44,803 nucleotides of DNA. Origin: a virus. Position 1 is the first letter of the stretch, and every line of letters starts with the position of its first letter. The stretch is taken from positions 1-44,803 of the IMG/VR virus record IMGVR_UViG_3300020401_001045, one strand, 5' to 3'. Position numbers and translations under genes: made by a program. The notes below the pieces were generated by a model, which saw nothing but the letters and a program-made list of their open reading frames with translations, was not told the origin of the DNA and searched no databases. Below are positions 7,026 through 14,441 of this stretch, in pieces.

Positions 7026-8008
7026 ACTACATACCTCGCATTTAGTGGTTCACTGAAACTTTGTGCTTGTTCACTGATCTTAACCATATCATGTTTAGCA
7101 CAGAACTTCATTAGTTTAATACCAACCTGTCCTACTTCTTTAGGAGTTTCAGTGGCATCTTCGATTGTATCATTTATAATTTTTCTTATGTTTTGTGGTT
7201 GTGCAGTTAAGTCACATAAAATTACATTACGTTCATAATCCTCTAAGACTCTGTGTTCTTTGCCTTCATGATCAACCCAACGTTGTAACATCATGTTATT
7301 CCAACTGTAACCTTTTTTATCTTTATCTGCAAATGCTTCTTGTAATCCAACTTTATTTTTTGTGCCTTTTACTCTTACGCCTGGATAAGCAGAAAATACA
7401 TTATCACTTGTATCGCCTCTCATACATTTTTCAAATAATAACCATTGTGGATTAGGAGCCTCTTTGTCTTTGCCTGTTTTCTTATCAACTACACTTTTGC
7501 CTTTGTCATCAAAGTATCCTTCGTGTGTAATAGTTGTATTGCTTACACCATTGTATTGTGCAACGTTAGGTGCCACTAATTGTGCAAAGTCACCATCTGT
7601 ACTAATAATAACGTGTTCATCATTAGGATGTGCTTGTACCCAACCTGCAATCAAATCATCTGCTTCTAAGTTTTCATTGTGTAAAACTGTACAATTTGTT
7701 TTACCTACAATAAAGTCTTTGAACTCATCAAACGTTTCCCAAAATACAGTTTCTTCTTCCTGTTGTGCTTCTGTTAAAACTGCTCTTGCTTCACTTCTAT
7801 TTCTTTTGTAAGGTTCATAAAAGTCTTTACGCCAACTTCTACCTTCCAAACAAAATACAACATGATCAGCATCAAAGTCGTTCCAAGCCTTTCTAATGCT
7901 ATTGAAAGTCACGTGTAACGCCATACCAATCTTTTCATTAAGATTGCCACGTATAATGTGCCTTGCACGGAAAAATGTATTTGCGGTGTCTACGAGTATG
8001 TACTTCAT
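7022..8008 (-). CDS. rnh: T4-type RNase H / 5'-3' exonuclease (FEN family)
   Basis: 328 aa, close to T4 RNase H (305 aa). Acidic metal-binding residues of the FEN/PIN-like fold are in place: ILVDTANTFFRARH near the start, NLEADDLIAGW, and IISTDGDFAQL, followed by a helix-hairpin-helix-like region with RGDTSDNVFSAYPG. The family removes RNA primers and flaps from Okazaki fragments behind the phage fork. A perfect consensus promoter ends 6 nt before the ATG, so the mRNA may be leaderless; no Shine-Dalgarno is seen. Confidence 0.92.
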   Translation of the reverse strand: MKYILVDTANTFFRARHIIRGNLNEKIGMALHVTFNSIRKAWNDFDADHVVFCLEGRSWRKDFYEPYKRNRSEARAVLTEAQQEEETVFWETFDEFKDFIVGKTNCTVLHNENLEADDLIAGWVQAHPNDEHVIISTDGDFAQLVAPNVAQYNGVSNTTITHEGYFDDKGKSVVDKKTGKDKEAPNPQWLLFEKCMRGDTSDNVFSAYPGVRVKGTKNKVGLQEAFADKDKKGYSWNNMMLQRWVDHEGKEHRVLEDYERNVILCDLTAQPQNIRKIINDTIEDATETPKEVGQVGIKLMKFCAKHDMVKISEQAQSFSEPLNARYVV

Positions 8009-8014
8009 GCTTTT

Positions 8015-8043
8015 ATTATAACTGCCTTATGCTTTTGTGTCAA
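8015..8043 (-). promoter_or_regulatory. Consensus sigma70-like promoter for rnh (leaderless geometry)
   Basis: On the minus strand the -35 is TTGACA (8038-8043) and the -10 is TATAAT (8015-8020), with a 17-nt spacer: a perfect match. Only AAAAGC separates the -10 from the ATG at 8008, so initiation 7 nt after the -10 would fall on the A of ATG. The -35 lies in the 3' end of the oxygenase gene. Confidence 0.85.
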
Positions 8044-8761
8044 CTTCTTTTTTTTGTTTTGCTAATTCTTCTGCTCGTTTTTTGTTTATTTCATCAAGTA
8101 TTGCTTGATTCATAAAATCAACAGCCTTGAATTCGTTTTCGTCAAATGTGCCTTTTAACCTCAAATCGTATGCAATGCTCACTCGTTTTTTGGCTTCTGT
8201 GTGTTCATCAGTAAAGTGTGGACAATAACTAGGAAATAAAGTATTACCGCCTTTCTGATTAGGTAATGATATCTTGCTCAACACATCATACGGAGAATGA
8301 TATGTAGTTTTGCTTTGATAATCATCTAAATGAACATTACCACTTAAATAACTGTCTGGTTGGGAACCATGTGCATGACTTTCCATTTTTTGTCCTTGCT
8401 TAATTACATTCGCCCAGCATACAATTTTAAGTTCTTTTAATTCAACTTGTTGTGTTGTGACATATTGTAAGTAACTATATTGTAAAAATTTTAAAAGTCC
8501 TATTGCTTCAGGAACATCTTTATATCTATCAAATACATTATAGCGACCAAACCTAGTAGTAACATCATCTGGACCTAGTCCAGTGCCGCCACTATTAGCA
8601 TATTCAAATTCTTTTAGAATATTTTCTTCATCATCTTCAACGGTCTTTCTTACAATATCAACCTTCTCAGGTTCAGACCATTGTGTTAACCAAATAGGAA
8701 TATTCCAACTAGGACTAAACTCTGTTTGTGGATGAAAACTTTTTATTCTAATTAAACTCAT
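8027..8761 (-). CDS. 2OG-Fe(II) oxygenase-like protein (phage PF13759-type)
   Basis: 244 aa. The core follows the double-stranded beta-helix plan of 2-oxoglutarate/Fe(II) oxygenases: MESHAHGSQPDSYLSGNVHL, then GGNTLFPSYCPHFTDEHTEA and KKRVSIAYDL. Likely metal ligands are His129 or His131 and His182, with Arg193 for 2-oxoglutarate. Such proteins are frequent in T4-like marine phages; substrates are unknown. The C-terminus is a charged helix. Its ATG overlaps the preceding 40-aa gene as TAATG. Confidence 0.75.
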   Translation of the reverse strand: MSLIRIKSFHPQTEFSPSWNIPIWLTQWSEPEKVDIVRKTVEDDEENILKEFEYANSGGTGLGPDDVTTRFGRYNVFDRYKDVPEAIGLLKFLQYSYLQYVTTQQVELKELKIVCWANVIKQGQKMESHAHGSQPDSYLSGNVHLDDYQSKTTYHSPYDVLSKISLPNQKGGNTLFPSYCPHFTDEHTEAKKRVSIAYDLRLKGTFDENEFKAVDFMNQAILDEINKKRAEELAKQKKEVDTKA

Positions 8762-8883
8762 TACTTAATCTTCTTTCCAATATGACACATTTCTTTAAGT
8801 ATCATTCTTAAATTTCTTGCAATTTTATACAGAAAAAATACTCCTGCAATCATTATTGCAGTATCTAAATATTCAATTATCAT
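8761..8883 (-). CDS. Small single-pass membrane protein, 40 aa
   Basis: A short frame from an ATG at 8883 to TAA at 8761. It overlaps the upstream gene as ATGA and the downstream gene as TAATG, so it fits exactly between two coupled genes. The product has one hydrophobic segment (about residues 7-21, TAIMIAGVFFLYKIA) followed by a basic tail. The exact junctions are the main support. Function unknown. Confidence 0.65.
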   Translation of the reverse strand: MIIEYLDTAIMIAGVFFLYKIARNLRMILKEMCHIGKKIK

Positions 8884-9257
8884 TTTACCTCTGCTTTCCC
8901 ATCTCCGAGATTATCTGTTTTAATATAACCTGCTGGTCTGTCTGTATCTAAACCTTCTTCAGCAAGAACATTTCTTGCAATGTCCTTAAACCAACCATCA
9001 ACAATCTCTTCGTTGCTTTCACCTTTGTAACCAGCATCAATAAGTTGCTCAATAAACTCATTGTTCCAATCTAGTTCAAAGAATCCGTTTCTAATGTTTT
9101 CTTTATTAACATGAGTATTCAATACGCCTACCCATGGCTTGCCATCTTTTGTGGCCTGCTCTTTTTCTTTAGCCATCATCTCCTGATGGGTAAGTTCTCC
9201 AGGCTGTTCTTTTTTGCCTGTTAACTTGTCTTTGACTTTGTTCAAAAAGTCCTTCAT
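8880..9257 (-). CDS. Conserved hypothetical protein, 125 aa
   Basis: A soluble, charged protein. The N-terminus (KDFLNKVKDKLTGKK) is an amphipathic basic helix. The body contains PWVGVLNTHVNKENIRNGFF and FELDWNNEFIEQLIDAGY, a pattern seen in hypothetical proteins of marine T4-like phages. ATG at 9257 overlaps the upstream stop as ATGA, with GGAG 8 nt before. Function unknown. Confidence 0.65.
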   Translation of the reverse strand: MKDFLNKVKDKLTGKKEQPGELTHQEMMAKEKEQATKDGKPWVGVLNTHVNKENIRNGFFELDWNNEFIEQLIDAGYKGESNEEIVDGWFKDIARNVLAEEGLDTDRPAGYIKTDNLGDGKAEVK

Positions 9258-9598
9258 AGTTGTTCTCCGTTAATGTTCCAATCCGTTCCTTGACTCAACA
9301 CACAATATGAGTCATAAAGCGGATGGTACTCTATTATTGTATATGTTTTTGTTTTTGGGTTGATCCATATTGAAAACGGCAAGTACGCCGGTTTATCAGA
9401 TAAGCCTCCAAAACCATCTTTTACAGCCGTGGTCTGTATAGCAGTTGAAAAAAGTATTTCTCCTCTTTCAATCAGTGCTTGATCCACTTCTGGCCATGTT
9501 GAACAAATGACTGGCTTCTCATTCCATTCTGCCGCCTTTGTATCTGTAATGACGGCCACTGCCGTAAACAATACCAATATAAAAATTAATAATCTCAT
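9254..9598 (-). CDS. Secreted/periplasmic hypothetical protein, 114 aa
   Basis: The N-terminus is a signal peptide: MRLLIFILVLFTAVAVIT, then TKA as a likely cleavage site near residue 22. The mature part has two cysteines (in VICSTW and SYCVLS) that could form a disulfide in the periplasm, and a beta-rich segment (PFSIWINPKTKTYTIIEYHP). AGGAGG lies 7 nt before the ATG. It directly follows the queE gene in transcription order. Function unknown; export is inferred from the signal sequence. Confidence 0.7.
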   Translation of the reverse strand: MRLLIFILVLFTAVAVITDTKAAEWNEKPVICSTWPEVDQALIERGEILFSTAIQTTAVKDGFGGLSDKPAYLPFSIWINPKTKTYTIIEYHPLYDSYCVLSQGTDWNINGEQL

Positions 9599-9609
9599 GT
9601 CAACACCTC

Positions 9610-10512
9610 CTACGTGCCTATTGCATTACCGAATAGATACACATGGACTCTCGCCGCAACATTGTATCCTCTTTTAAACGCCTTTTCCGCAACCTCACCT
9701 GCCGTGGCAGTTTGTTCTTCTTCTCGGGCACCTGTAGGCATTATCCATACTGGCCAATCAACACCTGCATTTCTAAATTTCTCAACTGCTGACTCCATTT
9801 CATCCCATTCACGTTGTTTACTACCAACAACGAATTTTAGTTGTCCTTTCTTGCTTACTTGCAAATATTCTGCCACGTGTTCTGGCTTTATTGCTTTCTC
9901 TGGCTTTTCACCAGATACTGTAAACAATTTAGGACTACAACTAAAAAATATTTCTGTGTCAATACTTTTACCCCACTCAATAAAGTCAGGCCTTAGTTTT
10001 TGTGTACCGTTAGTCTCAAAAGTCATTGACCCAGGCAAATTATTCTGCCTTTTTAATTCTTCATATATTCCTATTGTTGCCGCCTGTCCAGTAACCATTA
10101 ATGGCTCACCTCCTGTAAAACATAAGTGTTGGTTAAACTTACTTACAGGATGTAAAAATTTACCTTCTGGATTGCTATCATTTTTTAAACAGTCAACAAT
10201 CTTATTTGCAAGGACAGTAGGAGTTTCATATCCCATCAAACTTTTAAACTTCTTTGCCCAAGTATAAGAAGAGTCACAACCTTTCTCCCATACAGGCAAG
10301 TCTTCAACCCTATCTACAGAACTTACATCAAAATCCTCAAACGGCAAATCATAAGTTTCTGGGTTTGTTGGATCTATCTGTCCAAAACCACTACATTGCA
10401 AGTTGCAAAGAAAAAATCTTATCCAAGCCGTTGGAGCACCTGTATAGTGTCCTTCACCTTGTATGCTATAAAATATCTCACTGTAATAATATTTTTTCTC
10501 TGCTTTGTCCAT
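9610..10512 (-). CDS. queE: QueE-like radical SAM 7-carboxy-7-deazaguanine synthase
   Basis: 300 aa. The start EIFYSIQGEGHYTGAPTAWI is the QueE signature. The Fe-S cysteines are C36 and C40 (LCNLQC) and probably C79 (KGCDSSYTW); an insertion of about 36 residues separates C40 and C79, where bacterial QueE has CxxC. CFTGGEPLM is the SAM-binding GGEP motif. The enzyme converts 6-carboxytetrahydropterin to 7-carboxy-7-deazaguanine. FolE, a QueD-like protein and a TGT/DpdA-like enzyme are encoded within 11 kb. The insert is shared with marine phage homologues as far as I recall. No strong ribosome binding site; coupling to the 48-aa gene is likely. Confidence 0.88.
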   Translation of the reverse strand: MDKAEKKYYYSEIFYSIQGEGHYTGAPTAWIRFFLCNLQCSGFGQIDPTNPETYDLPFEDFDVSSVDRVEDLPVWEKGCDSSYTWAKKFKSLMGYETPTVLANKIVDCLKNDSNPEGKFLHPVSKFNQHLCFTGGEPLMVTGQAATIGIYEELKRQNNLPGSMTFETNGTQKLRPDFIEWGKSIDTEIFFSCSPKLFTVSGEKPEKAIKPEHVAEYLQVSKKGQLKFVVGSKQREWDEMESAVEKFRNAGVDWPVWIMPTGAREEEQTATAGEVAEKAFKRGYNVAARVHVYLFGNAIGT

Positions 10513-10514
10513 TT

Positions 10515-10661
10515 TTAAAAAAACCTATCATATAATGCTATTATAACATGAACCGCACCATATGTAAAGAGGCAAAAAAGACTAAACTTTAGGAACTTAT
10601 TCATTCCATCATCAGCCATTACTTCCCAATGTGGCCTATCCTTTTTATTGAAAAAACCCAT
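10515..10661 (-). CDS. Small single-pass membrane protein, 48 aa
   Basis: ATG at 10661 to TAA at 10515, with GGAGG in the upstream gene's end as ribosome binding site; the upstream stop codon directly abuts this ATG. The protein has a charged N-terminal third (KKDRPHWEVMADDGMNK) and one hydrophobic segment (FLKFSLFCLFTYGAVHVIIA). It lies between the 62-aa gene and queE with 2 nt to spare. Function unknown. Confidence 0.65.
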   Translation of the reverse strand: MGFFNKKDRPHWEVMADDGMNKFLKFSLFCLFTYGAVHVIIALYDRFF

Positions 10662-10850
10662 TTAGTCCTCCAAACTTACTAAAGGCTCGTCAGTATAACT
10701 ATCATGATAATCACCACTACTCATAAATTGTCTAGTAGAAGTTTCTTTAACAAACATACCGTTTTTCTTACGATAGGTAATGAACACGGCTTTTACCACT
10801 CCGTCAGTGTCACGATCAAAATGTTCTTTCATAGGTCCTTCCTTCATCAT
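10662..10850 (-). CDS. Conserved hypothetical protein, 62 aa
   Basis: Small soluble protein with a beta-rich centre (GVVKAVFITYRKKNGMFVKE) and an acidic C-terminus. The ATG at 10850 overlaps the upstream membrane-protein gene by ATGA and has GAGGAG upstream. It contains a second ATG at residue 7. No family with known function is recognised. Confidence 0.6.
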   Translation of the reverse strand: MMKEGPMKEHFDRDTDGVVKAVFITYRKKNGMFVKETSTRQFMSSGDYHDSYTDEPLVSLED

Positions 10851-11074
10851 ACAATCTCCTCAATGATTCCTAATACTTCTGCTAAAAACAGAACGCCTCC
10901 TGCACACATTATCACAAAACCAGAATCAGCAATAAAAATATCTGAATACATATTTGCTGACCAAAGTACGTAACCTGCGTAAATTAAAAGTCCACTTGCT
11001 ACAAATCTAAATATACTTTTTACTAAACTTATAGCAAAGTGATTATCTCCTGGATCTTTTTTTGCTATCTTCAT
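10847..11074 (-). CDS. Two-pass membrane protein, 75 aa
   Basis: Two hydrophobic segments (about residues 18-40 and 50-70: FRFVASGLLIYAGYVLWSAN and FVIMCAGGVLFLAEVLGII) suggest a hairpin inner-membrane protein. It overlaps the peroxiredoxin gene upstream by ATGA. It is the first of several small membrane proteins in 10.5-12.6 kb. Function unknown. Confidence 0.65.
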   Translation of the reverse strand: MKIAKKDPGDNHFAISLVKSIFRFVASGLLIYAGYVLWSANMYSDIFIADSGFVIMCAGGVLFLAEVLGIIEEIV

Positions 11075-11616
11075 TGTACACTTTCTAAGTATGCAATCAT
11101 ACGTTCTGGAGTAGTCTGTTCGTATGGATCATCATCTTGTCCGTCATTATTGATGCCTGGCTCTTGCCACCATTTTTCAACAACGCCATCATTGATAACT
11201 GCCATATATCTCCATGACCTATTTCCAAAACCTCTGTGGTTCTTTCCAATAAGCATACCCATATATCTTGTAAAGTTTCCAGAACCATCTGGAATAACTT
11301 TTACGTTTTTAATACCTAGCACTTCTGCCCAAGCATTCATCACAAATGTATCATTTACTGAGCAACAATACACTTCGTCTACATTCATTCCTTTTATAGA
11401 ATCATAGTTGTTCTCAAACCCAGGAAGTTGATTGCTTGTACAAGTTGGTGTAAATGCACCTGGTAAACTAAAAAGAACTACTCTCTTACCTTTGAAATAA
11501 TCATCAGTAGTCTTTTCAGTCCATACACCTTCGTCGAAACTGCAACCTTGTTCCAGCACTACATCGCCTTCTCTGACTTTGAAAGTTGTTTTTGGGATAA
11601 CAAATCCTTCCGTCAT
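11071..11616 (-). CDS. Peroxiredoxin (Prx5-type)
   Basis: 181 aa. The peroxidatic motif LPGAFTPTCTSNQLPGF places the catalytic Cys at position 59 and keeps Pro52, Thr56 and the helix start of Prx5/AhpE-like redoxins. Further family features are DEVYCCSVNDTFVMNAWAE and the region before Arg (GFGNRSWRYMAVINDGVVE). It should reduce hydrogen peroxide or organic peroxides; the resolving thiol is not obvious. AAGGAG lies upstream of the ATG. It is probably an auxiliary gene supporting the host during infection (inference). Confidence 0.9.
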   Translation of the reverse strand: MTEGFVIPKTTFKVREGDVVLEQGCSFDEGVWTEKTTDDYFKGKRVVLFSLPGAFTPTCTSNQLPGFENNYDSIKGMNVDEVYCCSVNDTFVMNAWAEVLGIKNVKVIPDGSGNFTRYMGMLIGKNHRGFGNRSWRYMAVINDGVVEKWWQEPGINNDGQDDDPYEQTTPERMIAYLESVQ

Positions 11617-11825
11617 ACTTTTTCTCCTTTGTTAAAATACTTCTTACTGTACCATTTATAAAAAGCCTTGTCTGTAAACAATTCGGCTATCTCACTTGCC
11701 GGTACTTGGTCGCTCCTTATACATACTGCGAGATCTTCGTATTCGTATGTGTCGACCTTACGTGTCATTTTTTTGTCTTTATAATTCTCTGCTAATGTTT
11801 GAACCATTCTATCTGTTTTATTCAT
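11613..11825 (-). CDS. Conserved hypothetical protein, 70 aa
   Basis: Charged, probably helical protein (TLAENYKDKKMTRKVDTYEY, then AFYKWYSKKYFNKGEKV). Its ATG lies within the end of the upstream gene (8-nt overlap) and its stop overlaps the peroxiredoxin ATG. No known motif. Function unknown. Confidence 0.6.
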   Translation of the reverse strand: MNKTDRMVQTLAENYKDKKMTRKVDTYEYEDLAVCIRSDQVPASEIAELFTDKAFYKWYSKKYFNKGEKV

Positions 11826-12033
11826 TTAAATCTTTACACTTGTTACTATCACCTAGACACTCAAAAAATTTATCCATAGCACCTAGAGTATTTTCATTTT
11901 TAATAGGATTAGCATTGACAGGTTTAGAATTGTTCCATGCCATAACCATACCAAAAGTAAATACAAGTATCACAAAAATACTTGGTAAATTATCTAGTAT
12001 CATCCATTTTAAACTTTTATTTTCTTTAGGCAT
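11818..12033 (-). CDS. Single-pass membrane protein, 71 aa
   Basis: One hydrophobic segment at about residues 12-33 (ILDNLPSIFVILVFTFGMVM) after a short basic N-terminus, then a polar C-terminal tail with two cysteines (FECLGDSNKCKD). Overlaps both neighbours by 8 nt. Function unknown. Confidence 0.6.
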   Translation of the reverse strand: MPKENKSLKWMILDNLPSIFVILVFTFGMVMAWNNSKPVNANPIKNENTLGAMDKFFECLGDSNKCKDLNE

Positions 12034-12247
12034 AACTTACCCATACCACCCAAGATAGTGTAATAATAAACATTATCAATAAAGTGTGATTACCTAAATT
12101 CCAAGCACTCTTACCTACAGTGCTAGGATTTTTAGGGTCAATCATTTTTGTTTTAAAGTCTAAATCTTGCTTTACAAGTTTAGGCCCTTGGATAATATCG
12201 TTACCATATTGATCCTCAGTCTCAAACAGTTGTGGTTGATTACTCAT
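12026..12247 (-). CDS. Membrane-anchored protein, 73 aa
   Basis: A polar N-terminal 50 residues and a hydrophobic C-terminal anchor (about residues 53-72, HTLLIMFIITLSWVVWVSYA), a tail-anchored layout. AGGAGGAG lies before the ATG at 12247. It overlaps the upstream multi-span protein gene by 8 nt. Function unknown. Confidence 0.6.
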   Translation of the reverse strand: MSNQPQLFETEDQYGNDIIQGPKLVKQDLDFKTKMIDPKNPSTVGKSAWNLGNHTLLIMFIITLSWVVWVSYA

Positions 12248-12632
12248 GCTCTCCTCCTGGATCTCCTTCAGGCAAATAAACTTTAATTAATTTACCATGC
12301 TTATCTCTATACATAGTATAATTTCTGTTTCTACCTAAACTATGATAACCACTTAGAAAGTTAAAACTAGTAGGACTTCTTTCTGCTACTTTGAATGTTC
12401 CAATAGTTACTACTACCGCCGCTACAAACACAACGTGAGCAATAGCACTCACACCAAAAGCAAATACTGAGTCTGCTATTAGAATAGCAAACACCGCCGA
12501 CCACATAAATGCTAATACCTGCATCACCATGTGACGTACTTGTAAATCCGGAATGTGTCTTAATGGATTAACCCTATGATCCATAATTGCATTCCAACAG
12601 TCAAAAATAAATCTTCTCATAACAAATGCCAT
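12240..12632 (-). CDS. Multi-span membrane protein, 130 aa
   Basis: At least two long hydrophobic segments (about residues 33-55 and 60-80: VMQVLAFMWSAVFAILIADS, FGVSAIAHVVFVAAVVVTIG) with a basic N-terminus and a polar C-terminal third. GGAG lies before the ATG. It follows folE by 9 nt and so is probably transcribed from the folE promoter. Function unknown; the small membrane proteins downstream may form an envelope module with it (inference). Confidence 0.65.
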   Translation of the reverse strand: MAFVMRRFIFDCWNAIMDHRVNPLRHIPDLQVRHMVMQVLAFMWSAVFAILIADSVFAFGVSAIAHVVFVAAVVVTIGTFKVAERSPTSFNFLSGYHSLGRNRNYTMYRDKHGKLIKVYLPEGDPGGEHE

Positions 12633-12641
12633 GCCTTTCTC

Positions 12642-13325
12642 CTAACAAGCAAACTGTTGTTGCAGTTTAACGTTATCAATAAATTCTTTTTTAGTTGCTG
12701 GATCATTTTTAAATGCTCCACGTAAAACAGTAGTCTGTGTTAAAGAACTATGTGCTTTAATACCTCTGTTCTCACAACAACCGTGTGTTGCTTGTACATA
12801 CACACCAACGTGTTCACTACCAGTTTCTCTTTGTATTGCATCTGCAATCATAACATTAAGTTCTTCTTGTAGTGTTCCACGTTTCGCACACCATTGTGCA
12901 ATACGTGTATATTTGCTTAATCCTAAAAGTTTAGGACCAGCAATGATTCCAATGTATGCTACACCTTTTACTGTTTGATGATGATGTGAACATAAACTTG
13001 TAAGTTCACTTCTCACAACCAACATACCTTCATAACCGCCTTCAATGTAATTAGGAAATGCACTAGGGTTAGGCATCTTATCATATCTACCAGACATAAT
13101 CTCGTTGATATACATCTTTGCCATACGCCTAGCAGTATCCATACTGTTCGGATCTGTTTGTGTATCTATTAATAATTTTTGTAAGACATTTTCAAATGCC
13201 GGAATGGCTTCTTCGATAAGTGCTTGTTTATCGCCTTCTTCAAGCACCTCACTGATATTGTCGTTTGCCCAATACCTTATATTTTTGTCTTTAAGCCTTT
13301 GTATAATTTCTTTTGTTTTGCTCAA
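12642..13325 (-). CDS. folE: GTP cyclohydrolase I
   Basis: 227 aa. Zinc ligands are C112 and H115 (SLCSHHH) and C183 (ATHGCC), followed by the family motif GLSKYTRIAQWCAKR and NRGIKAHSSLTQT. The enzyme makes 7,8-dihydroneopterin triphosphate from GTP, the first step of both folate and 7-deazaguanine synthesis. With QueD-like, QueE and TGT/DpdA-like proteins nearby, the latter use is likely. The start is TTG at 13325 with CGGAG 8 nt upstream; there is no in-frame ATG until residue 62. A consensus promoter lies upstream. Confidence 0.93.
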   Translation of the reverse strand: MSKTKEIIQRLKDKNIRYWANDNISEVLEEGDKQALIEEAIPAFENVLQKLLIDTQTDPNSMDTARRMAKMYINEIMSGRYDKMPNPSAFPNYIEGGYEGMLVVRSELTSLCSHHHQTVKGVAYIGIIAGPKLLGLSKYTRIAQWCAKRGTLQEELNVMIADAIQRETGSEHVGVYVQATHGCCENRGIKAHSSLTQTTVLRGAFKNDPATKKEFIDNVKLQQQFAC

Positions 13326-13377
13326 TTTACTTCTCCGAGTTATAGACGAGGATGTCTCGACTTTAATTTTATAGTTT

Positions 13378-13406
13378 ACTATACAGTCTATTTAGGTTTT
13401 TGTCAA
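13378..13406 (-). promoter_or_regulatory. Sigma70-like promoter for folE
   Basis: On the minus strand the -35 is TTGACA (13401-13406) and the -10 is TATAGT (13378-13383), spaced by 17 nt. The leader is about 46 nt and contains GTCGAGACATCCTCG, a small imperfect hairpin, and CGGAG before the TTG start. Confidence 0.8.
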
Positions 13407-13431
13407 GTATTTTAGTCAATTAAAAGTACTT
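13405..13431. repeat. Imperfect AT-rich inverted repeat at a transcription-unit boundary
   Basis: The arms AAGTATTTTA and TAAAAGTACTT pair with one bulged base around a 6-nt loop. The repeat covers the stop of the 68-aa gene and touches the folE -35. It could be a weak terminator or an operator; no clear T-run follows on the minus strand. Confidence 0.35.
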
Positions 13432-13626
13432 TTTGAGCATTTCAATTTGATCGTGATACATTGAAATGATGTTCAATTCTTTTTCAATTGCTTCTAAAAT
13501 ATCCGGATGTTCCCCCACACCAGCCGCATTGTGAAAATAAACTTCAACATTTGCCTTGTGTTTTGCAATGTGACCGTTGGCGTGTTCAATCATAGCCTCT
13601 ACCATTTTATCCTTAGGATATGTCAT
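13420..13626 (-). CDS. Conserved hypothetical protein, 68 aa
   Basis: Small, mostly helical, His-rich protein (MIEHANGHIAKHKANVEVYF, then HNAAGVGEHPDILEAIEKEL). The pattern suggests a two-helix bundle. GGACAT lies upstream of the ATG. Short proteins of this type occur in marine T4-like phages. Function unknown. Confidence 0.6.
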   Translation of the reverse strand: MTYPKDKMVEAMIEHANGHIAKHKANVEVYFHNAAGVGEHPDILEAIEKELNIISMYHDQIEMLKKYF

Positions 13627-13628
13627 TT

Positions 13629-14441
13629 TTATGTCCTTTCATTTTCAATTTGCGGGATAAACTTTTCCGCAATTAATTTGTGAGTATCAATGTCATAATG
13701 TTCGTCATCAACAAAACATTGATCCTTACCTTCTGCTTTTAGAAATTGATCCACAGTCTGATGGGCCACTGTTGCATACGAACAATCTCCAAACATATTT
13801 AACTCTTTTGGCAACCACGTTTGATCGTTAATGGCAAATACTTTCAATTTTGCTTTATTTTCTTTGCATAAACGAGTCCACATATATACTTCTTTGAAAA
13901 ATGCTCTTTGGTTTGCAAGAGTCATAATTTCATGCCAAGCCTTTATTCTCTGATAACCTTCCGTTTGTAAATTTGGTTGTTCCAAATCAAAAGGTTCAAA
14001 CCTAAGTGCAATAGATGGATCTATCGCATAATCTCCTTTTACAGTGATCCTGCCGCCATCAAAACTTTTTTCATCTTCTAACCACATTTGGATATTCCAA
14101 CAATCTATCTTGTCATGGCGTTCTTCTAGCATCATGTGTCTTTCTAACGGAACTAGATTTTCATAATGACAAGGATTATGAAAACCTATTCTAAAACGAT
14201 TCCAATATGTTTGTTGTATTATTACTTCATCTATATCGGTGTAGTTTTTAAATAGAAATGCTAATCGTTCACTGTAATCATACCAACCTCTACCAGGACA
14301 AGCAAATATGGCTCCGTCCTTGTTTTGATTGTTTATGTAATATTTTGCCCAGTTGTTGTCATTCCAACGGTCACGTGTTTTATCTTTTTGTGCATAACTA
14401 TAACCAGCACTATGACTACAACCTATGACAGCAGTTCTCAT
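13629..14441 (-). CDS. SGNH/GDSL hydrolase-like protein
   Basis: 270 aa. The N-terminus MRTAVIGCSHSAGYSY resembles block I of SGNH hydrolases (G-x-S-H-S, with Ser in the nucleophile position). The C-terminus has DDEHYDIDTHKLIAEKFIPQ, matching the block V D-x-x-H catalytic pair. Block II/III Gly and Asn are not certain, so activity is unproven. It overlaps the HIT gene upstream by ATGA. It may be an esterase acting on a carbohydrate or lipid; no signal peptide is visible. Confidence 0.55.
   Translation of the reverse strand: MRTAVIGCSHSAGYSYAQKDKTRDRWNDNNWAKYYINNQNKDGAIFACPGRGWYDYSERLAFLFKNYTDIDEVIIQQTYWNRFRIGFHNPCHYENLVPLERHMMLEERHDKIDCWNIQMWLEDEKSFDGGRITVKGDYAIDPSIALRFEPFDLEQPNLQTEGYQRIKAWHEIMTLANQRAFFKEVYMWTRLCKENKAKLKVFAINDQTWLPKELNMFGDCSYATVAHQTVDQFLKAEGKDQCFVDDEHYDIDTHKLIAEKFIPQIENERT

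Noticed and set aside
9614-10267. A 217-codon plus-strand open frame
   Set aside because: It is antisense to queE, whose Fe-S and SAM motifs leave no doubt about the coding strand.
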